Source: Magnetovibrio sp. (lineage in GTDB: Bacteria > Pseudomonadota > Alphaproteobacteria > Rhodospirillales_A > JABHCV01). From it: a stretch of 58,860 nt of DNA. Shown here piece by piece: positions 21,450-31,167 of this stretch. The notes beneath the pieces were generated by a model. The model did no database searches. It saw only the letters and a list, made by a program, of their open reading frames with translations, and was not told the DNA's origin. The position numbers and the translations under genes are program-made. The stretch spans positions 25,996 to 84,855 of the forward strand of contig PBDF01000012.1 of assembly GCA_002717285.1 (NCBI GenBank), in the 5' to 3' direction. Each line of letters begins with the position of its first letter. The first letter of the stretch is position 1.

Positions 21450-23318
21450 CTATGTAATTAGTTTAGTCTTGCCACTTGTAGCTATAAAGCTGTTATTATT
21501 TTCATCGAACAAGTCGGTTAAGTTTTGCATCATGGTACCGCCAAGTTCCTCTGCGTCAGAAATAGTTACTGCGCGCTTATAATAACGAGTTACGTCATGG
21601 CCAATTCCAATAGCCGTAAGTTCAATATTTGAGCTATTTTCAATCCAATTGATCACATCCCGAAGGTGCTTTTCTAAATAATTTCCCGGGTTTGTAGATA
21701 AAGTGGAGTCATCAACTGGTGCACCGTCAGATATTACCAATAAAATACGACGTTGTTCTGGTCGCCCCATCAGGCGATTGTGCGCCCACAGCAGTGATTC
21801 TCCATCAATGTTTTCTTTTAAAAGGCCCTCACGTAGCATAAGGCCAAGGTTTCGCCTAGCACGTCGCCACGGCATATCAGCATCTTTGTAAATAATGTGA
21901 CGTAAATCGTTTAGTCGTCCCGGTTCTGACGGCTTTCCATTTTCGACCCACTTTTCACGGGCCTGACCCCCTTTCCACGCTCTGGTAGTGAAGCCAAGAA
22001 TTTCTACCTTTACCCCACATCTCTCGAGTGTACGCGCAAGTATATCTGCACTCATGGCGGCAACTGTTATTGGCCTTCCTCGCATTGAACCAGAATTATC
22101 TATTAATAAAGAGACAACGGTATCACGGAAATCTGTATCCCTTTCTTGTTTGAAACTTAGTGGGTGAACTGGGTCAGTAACCACCCGTGACAGCCGTCCA
22201 GCATCTAAAAGACCCTCCTCTTGGTCAAAATCCCACGAGCGTATCTGTTTTGCCATCAAACGACGTTGCAAGCGATTGGCTAAGCGTGAGACTGCTCCTT
22301 GTATTCGTATGAGTTGCTGGTCTAGTTGGGTTCGTAAACGGTTAAGCTCATCAGCCTCACATAAATCTTCTGCTGAAACGACTTCATCTGCATCAGTTGA
22401 ATAAGCAAAGTAATGGTTATTGTTAGGTTTATTATCTAGCCAATTTTCATTTTCTTTTCCTGGACCTGCTGGATCATCCCCATCTATTTGGTCGTTCTCG
22501 TCTGAGTTTGACATTGTATCGAGACCAATATCAGTAATTTCATCCTGGCCTTGTTCTGTTACAGATTGTTGGGACTCGGTTTGCTCATTTTCAAGTTCTT
22601 GCTTCTCTGAAATATTTTCGCCTTGGTCATTATTTTCTTTAGGAACTTCATCAGGTTCGACATCACCCTCGTCGAAGAGATCAAGCTTTTTTATCATTTG
22701 GCTCAAAGAACTAGCGAACTCTTCTTGGTTATGGATTTTCTGCTCCAGCCCGTCTAACTGATGCCCAACATGCTCAACAATATACCCCCCCCAACTCCTC
22801 AAGATAGGTTCTGCAGAGGCTGGGAGTTCTCTACCAGTGAGTTTTTGATGAATCATTAGCCCCATGGCCTCGGCTAAAAATTTAATATCATTTGTTTCTG
22901 AATTTTTTGTTGGATCGGGAGCATTAGCTAAGCACCGGGCCTTCAGCATAGCTGTAATATTTTTTTCAACACCGGGCAATTGTATGCAACCAATTGATTC
23001 AACTCTAACTTGTTCGGCTCGTTCAAAAACTAGTGCTGCATCACTACCTGAAGGCCGTAAACGGCTATGAACAATATTATCATGATAGCGAATTCTTAGG
23101 GCTACTGCGTCGGCAGAGCCGCGTAATTGGTTCACATCATGCTCTGTAATGTTAGTTTCCTTAGGTGCAGGTAACCTAACTGTGGCACCATTAGTTGCGA
23201 CTTGAGCCTCACAGCTGGTGGAGTAGGTAACTTCAACTTCGGGGTTTTGCCCAATCGCCTTTAATGAAGCGATAGTGACTCGCCTCAACTGCTCAGATGG
23301 TGTCTCACTCCAATTCAT
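21450..23318 (-). CDS. cobT: Aerobic cobaltochelatase subunit CobT
   Basis: Chaperone-like subunit of the ATP-dependent CobNST cobaltochelatase, which inserts cobalt into hydrogenobyrinic acid a,c-diamide. The 622 residues show an N-terminal CobT domain, a long acidic linker (about 217-295, rich in Glu/Asp/Asn/Gln) and a C-terminal VWA domain with the MIDAS motif DNSGS at 407-411. It follows cobS with a 3-base gap. The catalytic CobN subunit is not in the window. Confidence 0.95.
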   Translation of the reverse strand: MNWSETPSEQLRRVTIASLKAIGQNPEVEVTYSTSCEAQVATNGATVRLPAPKETNITEHDVNQLRGSADAVALRIRYHDNIVHSRLRPSGSDAALVFERAEQVRVESIGCIQLPGVEKNITAMLKARCLANAPDPTKNSETNDIKFLAEAMGLMIHQKLTGRELPASAEPILRSWGGYIVEHVGHQLDGLEQKIHNQEEFASSLSQMIKKLDLFDEGDVEPDEVPKENNDQGENISEKQELENEQTESQQSVTEQGQDEITDIGLDTMSNSDENDQIDGDDPAGPGKENENWLDNKPNNNHYFAYSTDADEVVSAEDLCEADELNRLRTQLDQQLIRIQGAVSRLANRLQRRLMAKQIRSWDFDQEEGLLDAGRLSRVVTDPVHPLSFKQERDTDFRDTVVSLLIDNSGSMRGRPITVAAMSADILARTLERCGVKVEILGFTTRAWKGGQAREKWVENGKPSEPGRLNDLRHIIYKDADMPWRRARRNLGLMLREGLLKENIDGESLLWAHNRLMGRPEQRRILLVISDGAPVDDSTLSTNPGNYLEKHLRDVINWIENSSNIELTAIGIGHDVTRYYKRAVTISDAEELGGTMMQNLTDLFDENNNSFIATSGKTKLIT

Positions 23319-23321
23319 GTG

Positions 23322-24326
23322 TTAGAGAACCTTCTTATTTGCTACAGACTCTGACAATTCTTCTCCAAAACACCGTTGATAATATTCGGCTACAATTGGA
23401 CGTTCCATTTCATCACATTTATTTAGAAAGGACAGACGAAATGCTACTTGTAGATCCTTGAAAATTTCCATATTTTCAGCCCAAGTAATAACTGTACGAG
23501 GAGACATTACTGTTGATATATCGCCACTGACGAAACCAGTTCTGGTTAACTTTGCAAGCTCCACCATGGCACTCATTTGTTCACGTCCTTCGATCGTATC
23601 GTATGCCGGTACTTTGGAAACGACGATATCGACTTCATCATTGTGTGGCAAATAATTGAGCGTGGCGACTATATTCCAGCGATCCATCTGACCTTGATTA
23701 ATTTGCTGAGTTCCATGATAAAGCCCAGTAGTATCTCCTAAACCAATTGTGTTAGTTGTTGAAAATAACCTAAAAAAAGGGTGGGGTTTAATGACTTTGT
23801 TTTGATCAAGTAAAGTCATTTTGCCCTCTACTTCAAGTACACGTTGAATTACAAACATCACATCGGGACGACCAGCATCATATTCGTCGAAAACTAGTGC
23901 CGTTGCGTTCTGGAGGGCCCAAGGAAGAATACCTTCACGGAATTCGGTAACTTGTTTACCATCTTTGAGGATAATGGCATCTTTCCCAACTAGATCAATT
24001 CGACTTATGTGGCTGTCTAGATTAACTCGAATACAGGGCCAATTAAGTCGAGCAGCAACTTGTTCAATGTGAGTTGATTTCCCTGTGCCATGGTAGCCTT
24101 GTATCATAACTCGCCGGTTATGAGAAAAACCAGCCAGGATTGCTAGGGTTGTGTCTTGATTAAATTGGTATGTTTGATCAATCTCAGGAACGTGTTCATC
24201 TCCTTTGCTAAAGGCAGCGACTTCAATATCACTGTCAATACCAAAAGTCTCTCGCACAGATAGTGTAACATCTGGTTCATTGGGGGATTTAACTTCTTCT
24301 TTGAGAGTTGGTTCAGTAGCTTTCAT
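23322..24326 (-). CDS. cobS: Aerobic cobaltochelatase subunit CobS
   Basis: AAA+ ATPase subunit of cobaltochelatase, forming a ring with CobT. Walker A is GYHGTGKST (77-85), Walker B is LVFDEYDAG, and sensor region LFSTTNTIG is present. Its 334 residues are normal. It is followed directly by cobT and preceded by a J-domain gene, an arrangement repeated in many alphaproteobacteria. Confidence 0.96.
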   Translation of the reverse strand: MKATEPTLKEEVKSPNEPDVTLSVRETFGIDSDIEVAAFSKGDEHVPEIDQTYQFNQDTTLAILAGFSHNRRVMIQGYHGTGKSTHIEQVAARLNWPCIRVNLDSHISRIDLVGKDAIILKDGKQVTEFREGILPWALQNATALVFDEYDAGRPDVMFVIQRVLEVEGKMTLLDQNKVIKPHPFFRLFSTTNTIGLGDTTGLYHGTQQINQGQMDRWNIVATLNYLPHNDEVDIVVSKVPAYDTIEGREQMSAMVELAKLTRTGFVSGDISTVMSPRTVITWAENMEIFKDLQVAFRLSFLNKCDEMERPIVAEYYQRCFGEELSESVANKKVL

Positions 24327-24365
24327 AATGCGTTTCCAAATATTTGTGTAGATTTTAATTAATCA

Positions 24366-24403
24366 GATAAAGTCGTGTGAATTATGCGTCAACGACTTTT
24401 ATC
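24366..24403. repeat. Imperfect hairpin between J-domain gene and cobS
   Basis: Arms GATAAAGTCGT (24366-24376) and ACGACTTTTATC (24392-24403) pair over 11 bases with one bulged base and a 15-base loop. It covers the stop codon of the J-domain gene. No proper T-run follows on the minus strand, so an mRNA processing or partial termination role is only a guess. Confidence 0.5.
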
Positions 24404-25010
24404 AGGAGGTGAGTTGTTGTGAGGTAAGTCTTGCGTAGGCTATAGATATTTGCTTGAATTTTTCTTCTGCTAACTTGTCTCCGCCATTTGCGTCAGGATG
24501 GTGAAGTTTAACCAATTTTTTATAGCGACGTTTGATTTCGTCAATAGTCACGGGTGGTTTGAGATCAAGAATTGCCATTGCTTCTGCTTTCTGACTATCG
24601 TGCGCATGGCGTTGTTGAGAAGAACTGCTTGTTTCTGAATCGGCGTATTGGCTGAATGCACCGTCGAAGTCATCTATGTCAGGTGTTGAATTCTTGAAGT
24701 TTAGCGTCTTTTCATTACCAGCAAAAGGCCATGATGGTCTATTCCAGGAAGTATCATTCCGAAGATCTTCTTCAACTTGTTTATCGCTCATACCCTCATA
24801 ATAATTCCAGGATTTATTGTAGATACGAATGTGATCCACGCAAAACCAACGGAAGCTGTTAAGTTCTTTACGTGAGCGGGGTGCTTTATGTTTCCCAACA
24901 GCGTCGCAGTTTGGCCATTCGCATAAATTGGCTTTGGGATGTTCATCAGGCACTTTATCAAACATACTTGTAGAGTGAATTGATTTATTTTTTTTTGGTT
25001 TTTGTGTCAT
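24402..25010 (-). CDS. J-domain protein with N-terminal zinc-finger-like segment
   Basis: Co-chaperone-type protein of 202 residues. The N-terminal half has a Cys/His cluster (LCEWPNCDAVGKHKAPRSR and FRWFCVDHIRIYNKSWNYY) probably binding zinc. The C-terminal 65 residues form a J domain with the HPD motif (YKKLVKLHHPDANGG), which stimulates DnaK ATPase. The ATG at 25010 follows a GGAG site by 9 bases, whereas a TTG at 25025 would overlap that site. It sits just upstream of cobS and might serve assembly of the chelatase; that link is inferred from position. Confidence 0.88.
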   Translation of the reverse strand: MTQKPKKNKSIHSTSMFDKVPDEHPKANLCEWPNCDAVGKHKAPRSRKELNSFRWFCVDHIRIYNKSWNYYEGMSDKQVEEDLRNDTSWNRPSWPFAGNEKTLNFKNSTPDIDDFDGAFSQYADSETSSSSQQRHAHDSQKAEAMAILDLKPPVTIDEIKRRYKKLVKLHHPDANGGDKLAEEKFKQISIAYARLTSQQLTS

Positions 25011-25543
25011 TAATAACTTCTCCAAGTGCTTCCATTAACTATGGTGATTAGCGTTCCTTATGGCAAGCTTTGGTGGATCTTATTTGTTCTTTTTAGCCAA
25101 AATAATTTTAGTCGTAAATTCATACAAAAAGCCATTCAATGTTGGAAAAAGCCGTTGGTTATATTTGTTGTACTAAATAACAAAAATCATGGTGTAATAA
25201 AAAGTAACAACAAATTCTGTAACTAAGACTTTTCATAGAACAAACTAAATAAGTTACCTAGGCGATTAATAAAATTTAATTTTCTTAAAGAATATTTTGT
25301 ACTTATTAGCTCATTTCGGTGTGTATTTAAAATTTAGTAAAGTGTAAATTTTATTCCTTGAGAATATTGCATAAAAGTTATCTCTTCGTTTGAACTTTGT
25401 TTTGGGCATCTGGTGTCATTAGAAAACATGTGGTGCTGACATTATGTATTGTTGATAGATTGCCAAAAACTATGTTAAACGGATATTGGATACAATGGGC
25501 TAATTGATACCAATTCTTGTTTGCCTGATAAGGATAGAAGTAA
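25011..25543. other. Divergent intergenic region, J-domain gene | bolA
   Basis: Very AT-rich spacer of 533 bases. It holds a perfect 9-base inverted repeat, TAAAATTTA (25328-25336) and TAAATTTTA (25345-25353), around an 8-base centre, and a similar AAAATTTAATTTT stretch about 60 bases upstream. This could be an operator or just low complexity. A 66-codon frame at 25026-25226 has no site or recognisable sequence, so I do not call it a gene. Confidence 0.4.
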
Positions 25544-25816
25544 ATGCGGGTTGCCGAAATTATTAATCGAAAACTTAGTGAGTCTTTGTCTCCAACAACA
25601 CTAAGTATTGTGGATGATTCTCATAAGCATGCAGGTCATGCAGGAGCTACTCCAGGTGGCGAGAGTCACTTTAGTATTACCATTGTCTCTAAAAACTTTG
25701 AGGGAAAGTCTCGCATTCAGCGCCAACGGATGGTTTATAAAGCTCTCTCGGAAGAAATGGCTGGTCGAATTCATGCATTAGCTTTGCAAACACTTACACC
25801 AAGTGAGTTAAAGTAG
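25544..25816 (+). CDS. bolA: BolA family protein
   Basis: Ninety-residue BolA-like protein, a partner of monothiol glutaredoxins in Fe-S cluster handling and iron signalling. It shows the family fold landmarks IVDDSHKHAGHAG, ESHFSITIVSKNFEGKSRIQRQRMVYKAL and MAGRIHALALQTLTP. The conserved histidines (HKHAGH and the late IHAL) are present. AAGGAT precedes the ATG by about 9 bases. It is divergent from the J-domain/cobS/cobT operon. Confidence 0.94.
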   Translation: MRVAEIINRKLSESLSPTTLSIVDDSHKHAGHAGATPGGESHFSITIVSKNFEGKSRIQRQRMVYKALSEEMAGRIHALALQTLTPSELK

Positions 25817-25904
25817 CTATAAATTAAAAAATAGCTCTCGTACTAAATAAGAACACTAAAGAATCTATGTTTGTTCTTTTATATGTCACATTAGAACGCT
25901 AAAT

Positions 25905-27185
25905 CTATTCAACGTTTTGATCTTTTTCAGCAGGTATGACCCTGACACTAATTATTTGTTGGCGTACTCTCTCAGAAATTTGAAATTTTAGACCATGAAA
26001 CATGAAAATTTGGCCTGGCTCTGGAATGCGTCGTGACTCGTGCATGATTAAGCCAGCAATTGTGGCAGCTTCCTCATCAGGAAGGTGCCAGTTGAATTCT
26101 CGGTTTAGGTCGCGGATGGTTACGCTCCCATTAATAGAATAGCTACCATCAGATTGAAGAATCACCCCTGGAACTGCAACATCATGTTCATCAGATATAT
26201 CCCCCACGATTTCTTCTAAAATATCCTCAAGGGTCACAATACCCATAAAGCTTCCGTATTCATTTACCATCAGAGCAAAATGTTCGCGCCGTTTGCGAAA
26301 CTCTTGTAATTGGTCAAGTAAGGTTGTTTGCTCTGGAATAAACCAAGGCTTGGCAGCCAATGAAATAACGTTGATTTCACCAAGTTTTTTTTCTGAGTTG
26401 TCTTCGCGTGCCTTCACAGCACGCAGAAGTGCCTTGGCGTGTAAAACACCTACAATATTTTCTGGTTGCCCCTGCCACAATGGTATACGTGTGAAGGGGC
26501 TAGCAAGAACTTCATCGACAACTTTTTCTGCAGGTTGATCAGCGTCAATCATGGTTACATCCTTCCGATGAGCCATTATTTCGCCAACCTGTACTTCTGC
26601 TAAATCAAGTACACTTCTTAGCATCGCCCGCTCATCATCAGCTGCCCGGTCTTCATCTGCATGAAGCTCTATAGCGCCTCGGAGTTCTTCAGACGAGGTG
26701 CCAGAACCATCCATTGTTTTATCGCGTTGAAAAAACTTTAGTACACATTGGACTAAAAAATTTATACTTCGAGTTACTGGTGCAAGAACAAGCACTAAAG
26801 CATCCACTATTGGAACGATTTTTAAAGCTACTTGATCAGCATTTTTAATTGCGTATGTCTTGGGCAGTATCTCAGCAAAGATCAACACCAACAATGTTAC
26901 TATTAGCGTTGCGTAAGCAACGCCGGCTTCGCCATAAAGTGCGATCAAGACACTAGTTGCCAAAGCGGTAGCTAAAATATTTACTAGATTATTTCCAAGC
27001 AGAATAGCACCAATCAAACGCTCTTGATGTTCGTTTAATCGATTTATCATTCGTGCTCGATGGTTACCATTTTTTTCAAGTTGGTGCATCAATGGTCGTG
27101 ATGCCGCAGTTAAAGCGGTTTCAGAACCTGAAAAAAAAGCAGACAGCAAAATTAAAACAAAAATTGCACTAAGAGTTATCAACAT
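25905..27185 (-). CDS. CNNM/CorB-type membrane protein with CBS domains
   Basis: Magnesium/cobalt-transport-associated membrane protein of the HlyC/CorB group, 426 residues. The order is a DUF21 membrane domain with four hydrophobic segments (about 1-150), a tandem CBS pair (about 205-330, with the second ending in MGIVTLEDILEEIVGDI) and a C-terminal CorC_HlyC transporter-associated domain. Its role may be Mg2+ efflux, as in characterised CNNM relatives. It is 22 bases after aroB on the same strand. Confidence 0.9.
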   Translation of the reverse strand: MLITLSAIFVLILLSAFFSGSETALTAASRPLMHQLEKNGNHRARMINRLNEHQERLIGAILLGNNLVNILATALATSVLIALYGEAGVAYATLIVTLLVLIFAEILPKTYAIKNADQVALKIVPIVDALVLVLAPVTRSINFLVQCVLKFFQRDKTMDGSGTSSEELRGAIELHADEDRAADDERAMLRSVLDLAEVQVGEIMAHRKDVTMIDADQPAEKVVDEVLASPFTRIPLWQGQPENIVGVLHAKALLRAVKAREDNSEKKLGEINVISLAAKPWFIPEQTTLLDQLQEFRKRREHFALMVNEYGSFMGIVTLEDILEEIVGDISDEHDVAVPGVILQSDGSYSINGSVTIRDLNREFNWHLPDEEAATIAGLIMHESRRIPEPGQIFMFHGLKFQISERVRQQIISVRVIPAEKDQNVE

Positions 27186-27207
27186 AATTTTTCTCTACCA
27201 TTTAAAG

Positions 27208-28350
27208 TTATGCAGCATTCAGGGCATTTGCTAGAAAAGTGTCTAATTTTTTTGGATCAATGTCCCGGAAGATAAAGGATAATCCTATAGCATGCGCAAG
27301 AATAAAAGTCATAGATCCACCTTCGGTCTTTTTGTCCAAAGCCATGTGATTTATTAGTCGTTTTGGTGTCCATTTATCATTGGCAATTCCTGCAAGGCTT
27401 GCTGGTAAACCGATTTTGTTTAAATGCGCGCGAACCCTTTCAACATCGGTCTCATGGCAAAAACCGAGTTGTTGGGAAAGCTCAAAGGCCATCATCATTC
27501 CAATAGAAACAGCCTCTCCGTGCAAAAGCTTGTCACTATAACCTACTTCTGCCTCAAGCGCATGAGCAAATGTATGTCCAAGATTGAGAAGGGCCCTAAT
27601 TCCGCTTTCACGCTCATCTTCGGCGACAATTTTAGCCTTAACGGCGCAGCTTTTTAAAATTGCTTGTGCCTGAAGGTCCTTATTTCCCTTAATAAGTGAC
27701 GATCCATTCACCTCAAGCCAAGAAAAAAATTCTGCATCATTAATTAGACTGTATTTGATGATTTCAGCATATCCAGCCATAAGTTGCCTGTGTGGCAAAC
27801 TATCTAGACAGTTGAGATCAATCAAAACCAGAAGTGGTTGATGAAAGGCCCCTATTAGATTCTTTCCAAAGGTTGAGTTAATTCCCGTTTTACCCCCAAC
27901 CGAGCTGTCGACTTGGGATAGTAGGGTGGTCGGGATTTGTATATAATGGATGCCACGCATGATAATTGCCGCGCAAAATCCGGTAAGGTCTCCAATTACG
28001 CCGCCACCAAGGGCTATAAGTGTAGTTTTTCTGTCCACACCTTTTTCCAAAAGTATTTCAATTAGGTTTTGCAAATGCTCAAAGCTTTTTATCTTTTCTC
28101 CAGGTTTTAAAGTAACCGACGAGAACTTTATCCCGGCATTCTTCAGGGAGTTTTCAAGCTTGGCCAGATACAGCGGGGCAATGTTACTGTCACTAACAAT
28201 TATGACTTTATTGCTGGGGATGAGTGAGCTAATGAGGCTACCTGCCTGTTCCAGAAGTTTTTGACCGACCATGATATCATAGGAGCGCTCGCCAAGTTCA
28301 AGCGTTAGCTGTCTTTTTTTATCGTCTGATAAGATTGAATTATCACTCAT
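27208..28350 (-). CDS. aroB: 3-dehydroquinate synthase
   Basis: Second shikimate-pathway enzyme, NAD+ and metal dependent, cytosolic. The NAD-binding GGGVIGDLTGF, the substrate region SVGGKTGINSTFGKNLIGAFHQP and the metal-ligand helix LNLGHTFAHALE are all conserved. Length 380. Its ATG lies inside the 3' end of aroK (8-base overlap), so the two shikimate genes are translationally coupled. Confidence 0.96.
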   Translation of the reverse strand: MSDNSILSDDKKRQLTLELGERSYDIMVGQKLLEQAGSLISSLIPSNKVIIVSDSNIAPLYLAKLENSLKNAGIKFSSVTLKPGEKIKSFEHLQNLIEILLEKGVDRKTTLIALGGGVIGDLTGFCAAIIMRGIHYIQIPTTLLSQVDSSVGGKTGINSTFGKNLIGAFHQPLLVLIDLNCLDSLPHRQLMAGYAEIIKYSLINDAEFFSWLEVNGSSLIKGNKDLQAQAILKSCAVKAKIVAEDERESGIRALLNLGHTFAHALEAEVGYSDKLLHGEAVSIGMMMAFELSQQLGFCHETDVERVRAHLNKIGLPASLAGIANDKWTPKRLINHMALDKKTEGGSMTFILAHAIGLSFIFRDIDPKKLDTFLANALNAA

Positions 28351-28921
28351 TTTTTTTTATTTCCGTTTGGTTATCAAAATAGATTGCAAGGGCTTCGGCA
28401 ATTGCATTGACGTTGTCTTCAATTGTTGTGTTTTGCGTATCTAAGGTAATATCAGCTTTACCATAAATTGGATAACGTTCGCTCATAAGACCTTTTAAGA
28501 TCGTTGCTGGATCTCCACGCTCAAGAAGTGGGCGACCCTTTCTGCGTGATGTGCGTTCTATTAGCACGTTAAGTTCGGCTTTTAACCAGATAGAAACCCC
28601 ATATTTGTTGATGTTGTCTCTATTTTTTGCATTCATAAATGCTCCGCCTCCAGTAGCGATAACTTTCACCTTTTTTACTAGAAGACGTGATATGACCCGT
28701 TCTTCAAGATCACGAAAAGATTCTTCTCCATAAAGCTCAAAAATATCGGATATTGAACATCCGGCGGCTTTGACTATTTCAAGGTCTGTGTCGGCGAATG
28801 AAAATCCATATTTTGTCGCTAAATCTTTACCAATTCGGCTTTTACCAGCACCCATCAGTCCTATCAGGACTATGGATTTGTTGAAATTGAGGCCTTTTAG
28901 TTTTGCGCCTCTGTCTGCCAT
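28343..28921 (-). CDS. aroK: Shikimate kinase
   Basis: Phosphorylates shikimate at the 3-OH. P-loop GLMGAGKS (17-24), substrate-binding DTDLE, RDLEERVI and the GGGAF motif are present, as is the lid region RKGRPLLERGDP. Its 192 residues are normal. It is the first gene of aroK-aroB-CNNM and diverges from the exported-protein operon at 29121. Confidence 0.95.
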   Translation of the reverse strand: MADRGAKLKGLNFNKSIVLIGLMGAGKSRIGKDLATKYGFSFADTDLEIVKAAGCSISDIFELYGEESFRDLEERVISRLLVKKVKVIATGGGAFMNAKNRDNINKYGVSIWLKAELNVLIERTSRRKGRPLLERGDPATILKGLMSERYPIYGKADITLDTQNTTIEDNVNAIAEALAIYFDNQTEIKKNE

Positions 28922-29120
28922 TGTTAGTATTCCGTTTGTTTTATTGGTGTCATAATGCGTGTTAATTGTATTATTAAAAAGATTTTAAACCTAAATGTTG
29001 CCACAATTAGAAATTAACATAAACTCTATAGACACAAAGATATTTGAATTTTTTAAGTGTTGGAATTTATTATTGTAAAGCTTTGTGACTAAGTTGGGCT
29101 AAGATGGTTACAGGAAAAAA

Positions 29121-29261
29121 ATGAAAAATATATCACGAATCGTTTTCTTTTTGGTTATTGCAATTGTCGTAGGGGGAGCGGTTTTCCTCGCTACCTGGGA
29201 AATTCCAGCTAATTTGAATATTATTGAAGAAGTTCTTCCAAATGACCGTTTTCCACGATAG
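29121..29261 (+). CDS. 46-residue single-TM protein
   Basis: Short gene with AGGA upstream and an N-terminal TM helix (IVFFLVIAIVVGGAVFLATW). A conserved-looking tail reads WEIPANLNIIEEVLPNDRFPR. I believe similar tiny proteins ending in DERFPR occur in other alphaproteobacteria at this position, next to xerD and shikimate genes; this is from memory, not a search. It ends 4 bases before the start of the exported-protein gene, so the two are co-translated. Function unknown; a helper of an envelope protein is plausible. Confidence 0.72.
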   Translation: MKNISRIVFFLVIAIVVGGAVFLATWEIPANLNIIEEVLPNDRFPR

Positions 29262-29265
29262 AGCA

Positions 29266-31164
29266 ATGTCCAACTTAAAGACACTTGGAATTATCACCTT
29301 GTTTGTGTGCATGCCTTTGAATTTGGTGATAGCACAAAGTGGGCCAGTTCGACTAGCACCACCCCAAAAAATTACACAAGAGAAACAAGAAGATATTCCT
29401 CCATCTGAGAAATCACAACAAGTTCCTGTAGGGAGTGTAGTTGATGGTGTTGATAAATCCATTCAGGTTGATGCTTTGCAAACAATTAATCCGGATACAG
29501 CTGGCGTTTTGGATGCAAAAGACGGTGGCTTTGGAATTGGAATGTGGAAGGGCACATCACAGCAATTGCTCTCGAAAATGATTATGCGATTACCAGTAAA
29601 CATTAAATCAAAAGCAATGCGAGATTTGATGCGACGTTTGCTGATGAGTACCGCAATTTTACCGGAAGGAATGGCGGGGGATGGAAGTTACATCGCAAGT
29701 CGGATAAGTCTTCTCTCTAATATGGGTGATATCTCAAGCGTAAATCAGTTACTTGATGCAACGCCCGGACGTTCAAAAATTAGACAGCTAGTTCGATATG
29801 AAGCAGAAGCTCGGTTTTTAGCAAATGATAACGCCCGCGCCTGCTCATTGGCAGCTCAACAAATAAGTACTGAAAGTAGTCCTTTTTGGCAGAAATCTTT
29901 TATTTTTTGTCAAGCCCTTGCTGGTGAGCACGACAAGGCTGCGTTGGGAGTTACGTTGTTGCAGGAAGTTGGAGATGATGATGAGCCTTTCTATTCTCTA
30001 GTTGATGCACTTGCTGGAAACCCTGCAACAATTGAAAGCCTGCCAGATCCAACGCCAATGCATTTGTCTATTGCAAGGGTTGCGAAGGCTCAATTGCCAA
30101 GTGATGTCGTTGCTTCAAGCCGTCCTGGAATACTCAGAACTATTGCTGTAAGTCCTAATGCATCTGTTGAGATACGTCTTGAAGCAGCTGAGCGTGCTGA
30201 AATTGCTGGTGCGCTTGATGTAGACACGCTTCGTCAGCTCTACACAAGTGTTTCATTTAGTGATCAGGAGCTTGCTAACCCCCTCTCTAAAGCGGAAGCT
30301 GAGAGTGGTCCTTTGAGCAGGGCCTTGCTGTACAGGACTTCCTTAATTCAAACTGTTCCCACAGCACAAGCTGAAGCTGCCTCAAAGGCACTCTACTTAG
30401 GGCGAGAGGGGGGACGTTACGCATCCATTGCGCGGGTTTTTTTGCCAGTTTTGAAGCGTATACCCCCATCTGCTGAACTTTCCTGGTTTGCGCCTGAAAT
30501 TATCAGAGCTTTTCTTTCTTGTGGGGAGCAGGTTTCGGCTACACCCTGGTTTTCATTGTTACGTACTAGTGCCCAACACAATCAAGAATCAGCAGAGGCA
30601 CTGGTAGCATTATTACCTGTAGCCCGACTTGCTGGTTATTCGCATACAATTGAATGGAGCTCAAAACACCTCAACAAGTGGTGGGAGCAAGTTAGAAAAG
30701 ATAATGGCGCTAGCAATAAGGCGGCACTATTATATAATTTGCTTGAGGTTTTAGGGGACGATGTCCCACGTAAAGCATGGGACGCATTATTGGACGGACC
30801 ACAACTAATCACTATAGCGATGCCAAATTCTGCATTATGGCATAGCTTAGATGAAGCAACTAAAGTATCAAGTTTGGCTCAAAAAGTTTTGCTGAGAGCT
30901 CCTTTCTCCGATGTTTTACAGACCAGTTCTACTGTTCAAACAGATCAAGATGTAGTTCAAACATCAATTACTGACGATAGACTTGCTCTACCACCTCGTA
31001 TTGGTGAAATCATATTGTTAGCTTTGATTGCGCTTGGCGAGAGTGGGCCTAGTCAGTCCGAACCAATTGTGTTGAGGAAGGTCTTGGATAGCCTAAAAAC
31101 CGTTGGTCTAGAGAGCGAAGTGCGTGCCCTAGCTCTAGAAGCTGCAGTTGCTGCAGGTCTATAA
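29266..31164 (+). CDS. Large exported helical-repeat protein, function unknown
   Basis: 632 residues from the ATG at 29266. I chose this start because it begins a clean signal peptide (MSNLKTLGIITLFVC up to VIAQ), while the longer frame from 29224 overlaps the 46-residue gene. The mature protein is alanine- and leucine-rich with many short amphipathic helices (for instance SLLSNMGDISSVNQLLDATP and ARACSLAAQQISTESS), suggesting TPR- or Sel1-like solenoid repeats. I recognise no catalytic motif. It lies between the 46-residue gene and xerD (3-base gap). Confidence 0.75.
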   Translation: MSNLKTLGIITLFVCMPLNLVIAQSGPVRLAPPQKITQEKQEDIPPSEKSQQVPVGSVVDGVDKSIQVDALQTINPDTAGVLDAKDGGFGIGMWKGTSQQLLSKMIMRLPVNIKSKAMRDLMRRLLMSTAILPEGMAGDGSYIASRISLLSNMGDISSVNQLLDATPGRSKIRQLVRYEAEARFLANDNARACSLAAQQISTESSPFWQKSFIFCQALAGEHDKAALGVTLLQEVGDDDEPFYSLVDALAGNPATIESLPDPTPMHLSIARVAKAQLPSDVVASSRPGILRTIAVSPNASVEIRLEAAERAEIAGALDVDTLRQLYTSVSFSDQELANPLSKAEAESGPLSRALLYRTSLIQTVPTAQAEAASKALYLGREGGRYASIARVFLPVLKRIPPSAELSWFAPEIIRAFLSCGEQVSATPWFSLLRTSAQHNQESAEALVALLPVARLAGYSHTIEWSSKHLNKWWEQVRKDNGASNKAALLYNLLEVLGDDVPRKAWDALLDGPQLITIAMPNSALWHSLDEATKVSSLAQKVLLRAPFSDVLQTSSTVQTDQDVVQTSITDDRLALPPRIGEIILLALIALGESGPSQSEPIVLRKVLDSLKTVGLESEVRALALEAAVAAGL

Positions 31165-31167
31165 CAA

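Noticed and set aside
25026..25226. Open frame of 66 codons in the bolA upstream region
   Set aside because: No site, no recognisable sequence, lies in very AT-rich DNA.
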